64,000 bases of DNA from Apostichopus japonicus (taxonomy: Eukaryota; Echinodermata; Holothuroidea; Aspidochirotida; Stichopodidae), in NCBI RefSeq assembly GCF_037975245.1, contig NC_092575.1, forward strand, positions 16,135,310-16,199,309, in the 5' to 3' direction. The position numbers and the translations under genes were made by a program. This document shows positions 24,097 through 35,810 of the stretch, one piece after another (within the stretch, counting starts at the first letter, position 1; each line of letters opens with the position of its first letter). The notes beneath the pieces are model-generated. The model worked only from the letters and a program-made list of their open reading frames with translations. It was not told the origin of the DNA and searched no databases.

Positions 24097-24310
24097 ATTA
24101 TTATTATTATTATTAGGCCTATTTAAACATTTCTAAAGCGCACATATATATGTTAAAACATAAGCTATGGCGCTGTACAAACTTGAAAGAGTAAAGGTAT
24201 AAAACTTAACGAAAATTAAGAAACCATGTTAATCAAAGAAAGAGGTAAAAATCTTAAAAACAGATAACCCTAAAAGACTAAACAAATCCAATAACGATGG
24301 AGAACATACG
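24097..24310 (-). mobile_element. 3' end of a retroposon (L2-like tail), minus strand
   Basis: On the minus strand the sequence runs through GTACAGCGCCATAGC and GTGCGCTTTAGAAATG, then ends in (AAT)n. This is the usual layout of an L2-clade LINE or SINE 3' tail, with paired GCGC motifs and a triplet tail. The 5' part is worn. A related tail, GTAAAGCGCTTTGAG plus (ATT)n, occurs in the SINE at 62013. Confidence 0.5.
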
Positions 24311-25001
24311 GTTATACATTCAGTGTGGGACGGGTATACACCTTGTGCTTGGTATGGAAATCCCGTATCTCTCCCTCGTCATTCGTATGATATTGTGTAT
24401 ATAAGTATAGGCTTACATGAACATGCATACACGCATTGTGCCCTTAATATACACATGATGCACGAGAACGATTATCTTCAAACCTAAATTAAAAATTGAA
24501 AATAGCCTTGTATGGTGGTATATTGTAACATACAGTTACAGACGAATTGACTAAAAACAGGAAGTGGGCCACCGTGAGATTGAAACTGTCTATGAGCAGT
24601 ATTTTGCTTAACCAAATGAATGTGTTTCCATGAGCTACACCGGTAAAAAGTTATTAAACTTTTGATTGAATTCCATCCGATTGTCTGATTTTTATACAAT
24701 TCTATAGAGAGCATTATCCATTAGTTGCCATAGTGACGTATCAGGCTGCAAAAATCACGACGTCAATTACTGCATTACAACAGGCAAACTGCATGCCTTG
24801 ATTTGATAATGAACAATTTCTCTACCAAAAGAATATATTGCTCGAGCTCAAGTGGTATGTATAAATATGTATAGATATGTCAAAATGAATTTATTATTTA
24901 GGTCATTCCACGACTTTTATGATGTTTAATCAGATGAAGAAGTGATACGGTTTTAGAGCGAGGACTTGAGTGAAGAGCTTCCTCGTGACTGGAACAGACG
25001 G

Positions 25002-25002
<1 letters not shown>
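24311..25002. other. Spacer, nothing recognised
   Basis: AT-rich DNA with no recognisable gene or repeat. Confidence 0.5.
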
Positions 25003-25080
<78 letters not shown>

Positions 25081-25202
25081 ATATCAATATATATAAAATA
25101 TAAATATATGTATATATATAGATATATATATACATATATAGGCCTATATATATATATGTTTGTATATATATATATATATATATATTTGTGTGTGTATGTA
25201 TG

Positions 25203-25233
<31 letters not shown>

Positions 25234-25313
25234 TATATACACACACACACACACACGCATATATATATATATATATGTGTGTGTGCGTGTGTGTGTATAT
25301 GTATGCATAGCTC
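25003..25313. repeat. Compound (AT)n / (AC)n / (GT)n microsatellite
   Basis: A long (AT)n run passes into interrupted TATATG blocks, then (CA)n around 25221-25257 and (TG)n around 25277-25298. The Tyr/Ile-rich open frames across it are artefacts. Confidence 0.95.
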
Positions 25314-25572
25314 TAGATATATACATATGCATGCAGATAAATTTGAAAATCTTTCGGCTTTCAACTGTATATATTATCTGCATGCGTTTAAGGAATGTAT
25401 TATCATATCCCACTTACGACTCTACCCTATTCTTCATCTAAATCTCTTGTGTATTTTCCTTTCTTCTTTCTTCTTCTTCTTTCTCTCCACATCTTTAATC
25501 ATAAACATGCTGATACACCTGACAGCTACTAAGATCAAATTTGACCCAGTGCCTCAAGTGAATTGTCTTTTT

Positions 25573-25609
25573 TCTCTTTATTCCGTGAAACTATCATGGA
25601 ATAAAGAGA
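25573..25609. other. Perfect 12-bp stem-loop
   Basis: TCTCTTTATTCC at 25573-25584 and GGAATAAAGAGA at 25598-25609 are exact complements with a 13-nt loop. It stands in pyrimidine-rich DNA without a neighbouring gene. The function is unknown. Confidence 0.6.
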
Positions 25610-27458
25610 TTTCTTTCTCTTATATATTTACTTGAATTTTTTCTATTAAGGTATATGAAATACGCTTGAATATTCCCCGTAATCGAATCACTATAGTTTC
25701 TCGGGCAAAATTCTGGAAGATTTTCTTCCTTTTTTTAGATAAGAATTTTGTCTGTTTTGTCTTTGATTTACTTAACCAGGGGATACGTCGTCTGGCCTTG
25801 CATCTGGATTAAAGAGTAAAAGTGAGAAACCGCGTATGACTTAATATCCGGAGGAGAGAGGTGTTGTTATCTTCTTCTTCTTCTTCTCTCGAGCTCGTTC
25901 AAAATAAAAAGAGAATTCCCAAACAATTCTGGAATAGCAAACGATGCGAGGAACGATAGCAGGAAAAGAACGGCCTTCCATGCAGTATAGCGAGGTTCAG
26001 CACAGAGTGGCAATGCAGCCATTTTCGTTATTTAATTTATATTGACAAAATATGTTTAATATGCCATCTTATACGTTTACAGTTAAATACCGAGTTAATA
26101 GAACGAAAGTCTGTAGTAAGTTTATAGTGTTGCGCGATGGGAACCTCCCTATTAATAAATGTTAGTTGCGTAATTCTGTCAAAATTTAAGTAATTTGACG
26201 GCTTTTGTTGTCATTTGAAAATCTGTGGGCCAGATTTTTATGGTCTATTTACAGTTATGTTGCTTTAGGGAGCTTGCATACTTCATCGTTCATTTTATTT
26301 GGATACTTTGGTGTGATTTTTTACATATCTTTAGAGTTGACATTCTTATATTATAGAATTCACCAATTAACACATCTCTGCTAAGCAGTTAAAGAAGATT
26401 ATAAAAATGATCTTAACATTAACTTAAGAAAAAAAGTGAATTTGAAACAAGTAGAGAAAAACGTAAAGAAAATCTGTTAATGTAACGAGTTGACGTTTCT
26501 TTAACAGAAAAGTGAAAATAAAATATCATCAATTTAGACACATTTATCCTAAAAACTCTTAAGAGACCCATAACAGTGGTGACGTCATGCATAAATTACC
26601 GAGAAATATTTCGGTTCAGTCAATACAAGATGGTTCGTGGTTGTTCTAATACAGCGGGGCCAGTGTGTTTAGTCAGTGATATGCTGAATTTAAAAGTCAA
26701 GTTTACAACTTATACATAATTGAATTCTATAAATAATGCATTTTCAAGCTATATTCATTCGTAAGTATATCTTACATATACGAGAAATGACATATCACTG
26801 CCCTGGATGCACGAGTCTCTCGGCGATGCTTGACAGTGCATTTACATTTCTGCTGAAAACTGCAGGGTAGAGATTAATTTCTTGGTGTGTGTATAAATTG
26901 GGAGAGAGAAGAGCCAATAAAGGATTTATTTTTGAGTGCAACCAAATTTAACTGTCATACAAACTGAAGATATGAAATTAAACGCACATTTAGTTTATTG
27001 GTTACATCATAACTAAGTAGAATCACCAGAAAAAGAGCCCAAGTTTAGGTGGTGGTCGGTACATGTGGATGGAGGTAAACAATAAACACCAAAATATAAC
27101 TACTCTAGAAACTGCGCTTAGTTTAACCACCCCCCCCCCCTTCCTCCCGACATCCATGAGTAATGTCCCTATCACTTCCTTTAAAAAAAAAAGCGTGATT
27201 AAGGGTTTCGGCGCTTACATACATTTTTAAAATATCATTAAGGTATTTATGTATTAACAAAATATTATTAATACACCATTTATATAACTTGACTGTTCTC
27301 CAATTCTTACTTGTCTAGGTTGTGTCTGTAAGGATTTAAAAGCATTAGACAATTAAACCTGCATGTTGTACACTTCACAGACTGAGTGTACATCTCAGCA
27401 ATATATACATAAACAGCACACGTCTTTGTATAATTAAGCCATCCGTATTATCAACCTG
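25610..27458. other. Intergenic DNA, nothing recognised
   Basis: AT-rich DNA with a (CTT)n patch near 25871-25887, one TGACGTCA at 26580-26587 and a C-run near 27128. No protein-like frame. Confidence 0.5.
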
Positions 27459-27472
27459 CTCTCTTAAAATGA

Positions 27473-27745
27473 GAGACTGAAATTTCAGTCTAATCGACTG
27501 AAATTTCAGTCTAATGATGGATGGGATAAGGGATCAGACTACTTAGACTGAATTCCAGTCTGAAATGTAAAGACTGAAGGTCAGTCTTAATTAGACTAAA
27601 TACTCTTCAGTCTAATAGACTGAAAATCAAACCACTTTAGACTGAACAGTCAGCAGTTTAGACTGATTTATTGCAGCACCAGTCTTAATAAGATTGAATA
27701 CTTTCAGTCTATAAGACTGATATCAGACTGAACAGTCGGTCCTTT
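27473..27745. repeat. Left AGACTGA/TCAGTCT array
   Basis: About 15-20 inverted or direct copies of AGACTGA and TCAGTCT at irregular spacing, often paired as AGACTGAAATTTCAGTCT palindromes. The same motif set recurs at the opposite end of the element. Confidence 0.8.
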
Positions 27746-28335
27746 AGACTGAATTATTACACATCACAGCTATACTGTCAATTTTATAAATTGCAAATTC
27801 TGGATTGAACAGGCTTTTCTATAGATCCTCCGTGTTGGCTAAGTGCTGGAATTCTTCAATAAAGATGCAGTTAAGGTCATCAAGACAACATTCAATGATC
27901 TGTTAATGCAGGGGAATTTACTGAAAGGTGCTACTTCATGGAGTGACTTCACCTTCACATCCAATCATGTTAGGCTATAAAGACCAGAAAATCATTGTGA
28001 CAGTCACACACAAAGTACATTAAAAATGGTATTCCATCAAGAAATATAATTGTCAATATCCACCGAACAGTAATTTTATTCCCACTAACCCACTTATATA
28101 TTCTTATATAATTTTTAATATATTAAAAAAAAACAGAAATCAAAACTACAATATTCTGAGGGATGTTCAACAAAACATGTTATCTTTGCAACAAACGTTC
28201 AAATTATAAAGATACTTTACATAACAGTGACATATTTTCAGTTCAATATTAATCTGTCAAATTTCTGCTTGAATTGGGCCTGGATCTAAAATGTTCTTTA
28301 ATTTTTTGGAAAGGATTAGGTGAGCTGAGAACAGA

Positions 28336-28437
28336 TCAGTGGTGTCGCCAATGGGTGGCCTGGGGAACCCCTCCCCCGAGAAGGAATTCACAAATAGACA
28401 TATCACCAACCAAGATTCAAATGTCTGGCAACACCAC
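28336..28437. repeat. Short inverted repeat around a G/C-rich phrase
   Basis: CAGTGGTGTCGCCA (28336-28349) and TGGCAACACCACTG (28424-28437) pair with one mismatch. It may be a small MITE nested in the transposon. Confidence 0.45.
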
Positions 28438-29660
28438 TGTAACAGAAAGCACTTTAAATTCTTTGTATGTCACCACCAGGTGGTAATACCCTGGAATTCA
28501 TTGACAACACAGCTGTAAATTGAGTGGTTATATACCCAGCTGATCCCATCTCCCGATCTCACTGAACTTTAAATTTTCCACTGTAAAGGATATAGTAACT
28601 ATACGATCCTGCCTTTACAAAAGGGATATGATGGAAACACGACGATAGTACAATGGATCTGGTACATTGCCTTTTTTCCAGTTGTGAATCATTAATGTAT
28701 AGTAGCAACAATTTTCTTAGAATGATTTCAAAATGGGGAAAACATATGACAACTTTTCAGCAGGTTATTTATAAAATATTAGGAATGGTCAAACTATATA
28801 TCAGTGCGGTGAACATTTAATACTTTGTGTTTCAATGATATAGATTGGCGATTGCTGAAAGTCATTATCCAGCACACACAAAACAACATACTACAAGCAG
28901 TTAACAGAATGGCACAAACTTCATAATGGCTATTAGATAAACATGAACTATTATATACTGCATTCACGATTTCATGATATGGCATTCATATAAAGCAAAT
29001 TTGTATGCAAAAACAGTACATGTGACTATTATACCACCCTCAATTATTTCTTAACTTTCTGATAGTAATCATATATAGTGATTTTGATTGGGATTTCAAT
29101 CAAATTTTAAAGTTTTATAAATTATCTCATGTGAATCCTTTAATGTCGGCCTCTAGCTGAAAAAGAAATGTCACTCGAGAGTCGACTAAAAAATTGAAAA
29201 CAGTTTTGACTCATTACATCACTAAAATTTAAAAAAAATGGGGGGGGGGAATAATGAGGAAAGGATATTCTCAAATGGAATTTTCTACAGTTACTGACTT
29301 TATAATAATCAGGTTACTTGCTTTTCATGGAACAAATTATGGAATATTGTGCACAATAAATAATATTAGCTTAATTAATTGCTTAATTAAATAAACCTTC
29401 AACATAGTGAGTGCAGTGAAATGTAGGAACATTAAAGTAAACATTAAAATAACATGCTCGAAAAATCATACAACAAAGTTTTTTTGGCAACTAGGTGTTT
29501 GTTTAATTACATTCATAATTATATCAGTATCATTAAAAAACATTTTTAAAAACCAAAAATCAATTAAATATTTATTTCTGGAGCCCTCCCTATTCATATA
29601 AAACTGTTTGTAAACTCCGGGTAATCAATTTAACGTTTTAGGGTATGTGTTAGTTACTCC

Positions 29661-30027
29661 TTAAAGGCATTGAAGATTTGTCCCAAACAGCATGCAGCCA
29701 TCTGAAAAAGTTAACTTTCTGTTGCTTGCAAGTGATGTTTGTTCGTGTCGCTAAAAAAGACAGACAGTAATGAAACGTGATACCTTGATATCTTTAGCTG
29801 GACCTGAGATGTTCATCGCTGTATCGTTTATACACTGTGCTGTGGGTATTGACCATAGCTGTATGTACTGACTGTACACTAGTGTCTAATTACCGACGGT
29901 AGCAAGCTGTGTTTGTATTTTCTGGGATCGATGGCAGTGTCTAACACTTCTGTTACACCTCATTCGAAACTAGGTCAGATTACCGGCATTAGACGTTCTT
30001 TTTGCGCGAGTCTTCACACCCTTTTAA
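29661..30027 (+). mobile_element. 367-bp TTAA MITE, family A copy 1 (nested)
   Basis: Starts TTAAAGGCATTGAAGA and ends CGCGAGTCTTCACACCCTTT then TTAA. The ends are inverted relatives (TTAAAGG...TGAAGA). The whole body is strongly similar to 51808-52176 in the same orientation. TTAA is the target of piggyBac and Kolobok transposons, so this is probably a non-autonomous member of one of them. It lies inside the 27459-32293 transposon and must be younger than it. Confidence 0.85.
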
Positions 30028-31013
30028 AGCTACTCCATGCTGACACACGTGGTTCCGGACTACAGAGCAATAAAAAAGTAACATTCACTCCTTGAAGTAA
30101 CTCCATGCTGGCTGCCCTTATAGATGTGGCATGGATACGGACGAGAGACTTCACTTCTGTTGGTTGCAAAATTCCATACACCATGGAAGCATGGAACTCA
30201 CAAAACTAGTGTTGTAGAGGGGGAGCATAGTCTATGTAAAATGTATGTTCTACGCCTCTGTCCCAGCTGGAATGGCCAGTTTATCTGCCACAATGAAGAA
30301 TTGTTTGGGGTTCAATTCTGGTCCAAGAGATAGGATGAAAGGCTGTCAATATTGTCCTTGTCTGCCCTGTGCTGCACTCTCAATATCTGTGCCCTACTGT
30401 TTGGTGAAGATAAAAATAAATGTGATAAAGGACAAGCAATATAGTATAAATCAAAACATTCTTAAAAAAAGATATGTTGAGAGGTAGAGAGACTAGACTA
30501 GAATAATATTTAGGAGAGAATGGAGAAACAAGAACATAACTGGCATTGTACAAAGGAGATATATCAATTCACGATAGGCAGCAATATGTCATCCATGGCG
30601 GGTGAGATGTGTTATGTGAAGGTGGATTCAAATTCAACCTAACATTTATGGGTTATCATGTTGATTTTGGCAGGTACATGGTTACCAAGCAAGGTTTGTT
30701 GTTAGTTGTTTTCAGAAATTTCTCTTTTTAAGGATAAATTGTTCATGACATCTCCTGATTCCATTACATCAGCATAGAAAACCAGTGAACAAGGAATATG
30801 ATTTACATTTTAGCCTACTGATTTCACTAATATGTCTATCTGCTTGTAAAAGAAACTGATTTCATAACATTAGTGAATGGTAATATTACTGTAAAATCTT
30901 ATAATAAAGACTGATGGCCCACTATATGTTTAATAAAATAACAAAAGCATACCAATTCTTTTCCAGTTTCCACATGATTTAAATACAATGGTAATGGTTT
31001 AACAGAATCGTGT

Positions 31014-31477
31014 TAGCTTCATGCTGTAATGGCTGTAGAAGTCACTACATTTTTTCAAATAATTAAGGGTGCTTACAATCTATGCATAATAGTACTGTGT
31101 TTTGCAATTTCTTGAGCATTATTATGTTCAAGTATTTGTTATGAGGTTAACCTAGCCTAGATTCATTTGGGACGATCGAGTACATATTGCAGTCCTGACA
31201 AGCGTGCTTATTCCCCCGACGATTGGGTTCATATGCAGGACAGGCGGGCTAATTTGCCCAACGATCTGGTACCGTGATAGCTTCATGCTGTAATGGCTGT
31301 AGCAGTCACTACATTTTTCAAATAATTAAGGGTGCTTACAATCTATGCATAATAGTACTGTGTTTTGCAATTTCTTGAGCATTATGTCCAAGTATTTGTT
31401 ATGAGGTTAACCTAGCCTAGATTCATTTTGGGACGATCGAGTACATACTGCAGGACAAGCGTGCTTATTCGCCCGAC
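31014..31477. repeat. Tandem duplication of about 264 bp
   Basis: The segment starting TAGCTTCATGCTGTAATGGC near 31014 recurs at 31278 with few changes (for example GTAGAAGTC to GTAGCAGTC, and loss of a TTA). Both copies run into the hairpin minisatellite that starts at about 31177. Confidence 0.85.
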
Positions 31478-31614
31478 GATCGGGTACATATGCAGGACAG
31501 GCGGGCTGATTTGCCCGACGATCGGGTACATACGCAGGACAGGCGGGCTGATTTGCCCGACGATCGGGTACATATGCAGGACCGGCGTGCTTATTCGCCC
31601 GACGATCGTGTTAA
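31177..31614. repeat. 42-bp hairpin minisatellite
   Basis: Units of 42 bp carry CCCGACGATCGGGTACAT then GCAGGACAGGCGGGCTGATT. There are about four units in the second duplicate and two more worn units in the first. Each unit contains a perfect CCCGA-CGA-TCGGG hairpin, and 42 bp is close to four helical turns. Open frames across it (14-residue repeats) are a result of the multiple-of-three period. Confidence 0.8.
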
Positions 31615-31776
31615 TAGGCCCCACCAATTATAACAACAGCCTAGGCTAGGCCCTATTTGCTATAGTACAGCCTAGCTAGGCCTACCTCGCGCACAAGCCT
31701 AGAATAACTAACGTTACGAACTGCCAAGCTTTTATTCTGTATTAATTGGAAAACAACAAAAAACATACATACATAC

Positions 31777-31846
31777 CCTCGAACACTGTTATCACTTCTT
31801 CGTGGAAACCTTTATTTGTAAGAAAAGTTCTTAAAGACTCAGCCAT
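31777..31846 (-). CDS. SAM-domain-like first exon of a transposon gene (partial)
   Basis: Minus-strand ATG at 31846 opens the peptide MAESLRTFLTNKGFHEEVIT followed by VFE. It then meets a GAGG/GTATGT junction, a good splice donor (GT at 31775-31776), after one base of the next codon. The pattern of a short N-terminus, L..KGF.EEVI..FE is how many SAM domains begin, and SAM-headed proteins occur in transposon-derived genes. The second half of the domain was not found downstream on the minus strand, so the gene is incomplete or broken. The exon points inward from the right end of the transposon, as expected for its own gene. Recognition rests on only 23 residues. Confidence 0.45.
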
Positions 31847-32194
31847 TGCTAATTTATAACCTTTACTCTAGCTTAGACATACGGTCGTCTGTCTCGTTCA
31901 TGCCTAGCTGTGTGTACGGCGTGCGTACGTACAGTACAGCGAGTACCTGGCTAAGCGAAGAATATAGTAGTATATATGTACACAAGTTGTAGCGCTCGTT
32001 GTCACACTTATTTTTGTACGGCGTATTTGCAAGTTTTCGGATGACGTAGGCGCATTTCTGTTCTCTGATTGGATACATTTTTCAGTGGAATACAGAGACT
32101 GAAAATGGTAAGATGACATGCCACATGTGATTAGCTGATTGGTTAATAAAGTCAGTCCAAAACAGCGACTGAACGGTGTAACTGATAATACAGT

Positions 32195-32280
32195 CTAAGT
32201 AGAGTGTTTCTCAGTCTAAACTCAGTGTATAACACTGAAAAAAATTTCAGTCTCAAAGAAGACTGAATTCTTCAGTCTAA
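32195..32280. repeat. Right AGACTGA/TCAGTCT array
   Basis: Shorter counterpart of the left array, with TCAGTCT and AGACTGA in alternating orientation, next to the inverted 13-bp tip. Confidence 0.75.
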
Positions 32281-32295
32281 CATTTTAAGAGAGTG

Positions 32296-33285
32296 ATCGA
32301 TTTAAACGTTGAAATTAAACTTTCTCAACTGGGTTTAATTATCTCATTTCAATCTGACAGTTGTTTGAAGAGCAAACTCTCCTCCTTAGATTTCAACTAT
32401 TTACATCTTCACAAACCAACTCACTTTATTTCTGTCTGTCTCTCTCTCTCCCCATCTTTCTCTCTCTCTCTACATATTCTTCTCTTCATCTCACTTGAAG
32501 TTCTCTCCCAGTATTTAATGTCGCTCAGTGTTCCTTTACTCATGTTTGCAAAAGATCGATAATCCATTTGATTTACTCTTCTTGTCTTAGATTTCATTCG
32601 AAAACAAGAAAAAAGGAAAAGACAAAAGCTGCTGCCAAGCCCCGCTAAAAATTGGATAAATATTTGTCCACGTTAATATCGGTCGTTGAATACCTAATGA
32701 CTGATGTGGTTATGATAGTTTAAGAGGACTCCTTGACAGCTTTGGACGCGGAAATTGAAATGCCGAGAACACACATATATACGTTTCGGGTTATTTCGTA
32801 TATATTCGGGTTATTTCGTATATGTATTCGTATAACGGGTTATTTAGTATAGATTCGGGTTATTTCGTATATTTTCGTATATATATATATTCGTACGTAT
32901 GTGTTTCAACAAAGTAAAGGCTGGAGGTTTTTGTTTGTTTTTGGAAACGCTGTTAGATGGTGGAGACAATCCACGGTGATGGACTAGCTCGATCAGTTTC
33001 ATTTAAAAGTGTAAATTACCGGAAAGGCTTTAAAGGCCAGATATCGTGATTTTGGGTGGGAGACGTACAATTAATTCACTGCCCATGCGCGGTTATTGGA
33101 CTACCAAGCTCGGAAAACCGTTGCCGAAAAGTTTCGATAGCCGATATGCGTACGATATTGTACACACTGTAGTGTGTATACGCTGTGTGTACAACTATGG
33201 TGTACCCATCTCAGCACCACTAGACCTGTATATGCACTCTCGCATAGTATAATTTTTCTGACAGGCTACACTGTCCGTTAAAGCT
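32296..33285. other. Spacer with a CGGGTTATTTCGTATA minisatellite
   Basis: At 32781-32881 four to five worn units of CGGGTTATTTCGTATA occur. A (CT)-rich patch lies at 32435-32470. An 8-bp inverted repeat with a 2-nt spacer (TACACACT GT AGTGTGTA, 33161-33178) lies upstream of the AT-hook exon. Confidence 0.6.
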
Positions 33286-33499
33286 ATGGAGAGTGTTGGA
33301 GCGGGTGCACCTCCTCCTAAAAGACCAAGAGGAAGACCTCCGAGTGGTAATCCTCCAGCGAAACGTGTTTAGTCTCGATCAGGCCAAACGTGAGGGCACA
33401 AGAGTGTACCTTTTAGATTCTTTTCCTTCTTGGGTACAACACAAGAAAGAATTTGAAACTTCATCTGGAGATGGTGAAGCTGGAAAGAAGTATACATTT
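33286..33499 (+). pseudogene. AT-hook first exon with a one-base frameshift
   Basis: The ATG at 33286 opens MESVGAGAPPPKRPRGRPPS, containing a canonical AT-hook (KRPRGRPP), then stops at TAG after AKRV. Reading one base further on restores a long sensible frame: SLDQAKREGTRVYLLDSFPS, then WVQHKKEFETSSGDGEAGKK and YTF. It ends at ACATTT/GTGAGT, a strong splice donor (33500). So one extra base near 33368-33372, or a sequencing error, breaks what looks like a real exon. AT-hooks bind the minor groove of AT-rich DNA. The downstream segment (RVYL..SF..W...K.EF) recalls transposon-derived or chromatin proteins, but I do not recognise the family. No following exon was identified. Confidence 0.5.
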
Positions 33500-35424
33500 G
33501 TGAGTTTTTGCACTGTATATGTTATGTTAGGTTTACAGTCTTGTTCAGGGCCAAGGCCCTCTCACAACTTAACCCTGGTCATTGGTAACTTGTTACACCC
33601 TCACACCAAAGTGTGCACAATTCAATCAATCTCTACTGGGGCACCACAGTGCACCACAGCCACGTGACCTCCGGGGGACTTCCCATATGGTACAGCCACA
33701 AACCGGCGTACGCATATACTGAACCGCTTGCAAAAAGACGTTAAGTATATACACACATACACACTCGGCTCAGTGTTGTACTGCCATTGGCAAGCCTCGT
33801 TGTTTCTAGGAAGATATAAATTAATATTTAACTTCAAACATTTGCGAATGAGTCAAAACATTAACACATCAGAATTATGGGTATAAGGATAGTTTACGTT
33901 TTTTTTGTTCTGTACTGTATTAAGTAGGTAATAAATAGTTAATCGGGTGAAAATCTGCACCAGAATACACCGGTTTACAAAATCATAAAAGATAGTATAC
34001 CCATGAGGAAATTCGATATTGTCACACCGGGTTTGTACACATGCAGTATTACCGCAATATTACAGCACTATATGTATAACAGAATAACCAATGTGCTACT
34101 TCAGTAGTACACATATACAATAGGTACCCGTCCCCCTAAATTTGGTCCAAGCACACCTCCTTAAACTTATCCCTGTTTCTTGTATCGGGGATCCCGACTA
34201 GTATGGTTTGATTCGTTCTTTCTTGGGTTGGGGGGGGGGGGGTTGGGGGTTCAGACCAATATCCAATGGTCTTGGAATTGCTTAATACTGCGGTGTTATG
34301 ACCGTGAAGTAAATAATGGGGCCAGCCCCAACACCAACACCATACTCCGGTGTTGCGGCCCTGTGCACACGACAAAGCCTAATAATCTCCGACAGCTTTT
34401 AAATAAGGGCAGATACATAGTATAACTCAGCAGCGTACATAATTATATTGCTTGTTATCTGTAAATTATTACGTAGCATTGCTTATCTGTATACTTTTCA
34501 ATTGCCTTAAAATAAATATGCATGGCGATGTGATGCGTTGCAAAGTCAGTTGCATTACCTTACGAACTCAATACGAATATCAAGTCATAATTGACACTCC
34601 TTTAATCCTTAGAGCAATTCTGAGCATTTCAGTGGTATTTAGTCAAGGACGACAGAAAAATTAACCAAGTAAATTGCTATAAATCTAAAAAGATTTGCAT
34701 CTTCGTTCTATCATTACAGCATTAGTGTATACGGTATACTCATATTACTGTGTAGCCTGCACACAACATTATAATGTACAAGGTATATATTTGAATTAAT
34801 TGTGAATCCACCATGGTGATGATAGTGATGATTATTTTCTCTGTTTTGTAATATTAATATTATGCTATGAACTCTTTCATAATCATAGCACAGGCAAAAT
34901 ATGGGAACTATATACCTTCCAAAACACCTCGATGCAATCAATATCTGATAAAAATTCACGGACAACCTTTTATCGTTCATAAGTGGTATTTTCAAGGACT
35001 CATGTTATCAATAGAATTCGATATGTAGCTAGACTAGTGGTTGGATCGAATCGTTCGTGTTGACTCTTTCCGAAACATGTCGCGGTGGAGTTATAATTTG
35101 CAGAATGCCGTAGAGATTATGTTACCGTATACGCTACGCATTAAAATGAGATGTGTATAAGGTATATACCTTGCATATCATGCAAGGTTTTAGTTGTGTT
35201 CTCTGATTTCAATATCACCGTACACATTAATCTTTTTGCCCCTATTTGCGGTTGTTGTTTTAATTCCTGTAAAACAAGGATAACTTTAGCATCTGCTGTC
35301 TATGAATTCAAAACGTGTATTTTACCAGCTGACGTGATGGCAGGTGTTACTAAGAGTCACGAAAGACTGATTCCTTAACCTGAACCTGAGAGAAAATGGT
35401 AAAATACCTTGGAAGTAAAATTGT
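33500..35424. other. Intergenic DNA, nothing recognised
   Basis: No exon continuing the AT-hook frame was found. A G-run lies at about 34229-34240. The rest is AT-rich, with short open frames that look random. Confidence 0.5.
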
Positions 35425-35810
35425 CTCTGGTGGCACCCAATACGCATAGCTAGTACAGTAACTACTGTCCATATTCCACAACCGTGCATCAGTAACTACG
35501 GCGCTGTGTTCGTAACACGGTAACATGTGTGACAGTTGGCACAGTAATTAGTGGAAAGCTGTTACACGTTGAACTACGAGTCCGACAGGTGAAAATTTGC
35601 AGTAATTAAAAACCAAATTTAATTTTAAATTTAATTTTTGTCATTTTTAAATGATTTTGCAGTAATAAAAAAAATGCAGTAATTACTGTGCCACCTGTAA
35701 CACATGTTAACGTGTTACGAACACAGCGCAGTAGTTATACTGATGCACGGTTGTGGAACATGAACTGTAGTTACTCTATACTAGCTATGAGTATTGGCTG
35801 CTGCTGGAGA
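35425..35810. mobile_element. Fold-back element (long inverted repeat)
   Basis: The left arm (about 35425-35546) and right arm (about 35680-35810) are inverted copies over roughly 120 bp. They share CATAGCTAGTA, CCACAACCGTGCATCAGTA, GCGCTGTGTTCGTAACACG and GGCACAGTAATTA. The loop is about 130 bp and contains TTTAATTTTAAATTTAATTTTT. Transcription would give a long hairpin RNA. It looks like a MITE-type fold-back transposon. I could not fix the target duplication. Confidence 0.8.

Larger units (their letters stand above)
27459..32293. mobile_element. 4.8-kb DNA transposon with AGACTGA-array ends
   Basis: Outer 13-bp perfect inverted tips CTCTCTTAAAATG lie at 27459-27471 and, inverted, at 32281-32293. 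Inside both tips are repeated AGACTGA/TCAGTCT motifs: about 27473-27745 on the left and about 32195-32280 on the right. The dinucleotide TG flanks both ends (27457-27458 and 32294-32295), so a 2-bp target duplication is possible. The TTAA inside the tip is also a candidate target. The interior carries a SAM-like first exon on the minus strand, a TTAA MITE and a minisatellite. No full transposase was seen, so it is decayed or non-autonomous. Superfamily not assigned; a 2-bp duplication would suit the ISL2EU group as I recall it. Confidence 0.7.

Noticed and set aside
24930-25441. Tyr/Ile-rich frames over the (AT)n arrays here and at 41243, 42480, 47423, 50041 and 57804
   Set aside because: Translations of (AT)n and (AC)n repeats; not proteins.
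33046-33252. 68-codon frame before the AT-hook exon
   Set aside because: No motif, and it overlaps inverted-repeat sequence. It does not join the AT-hook frame.
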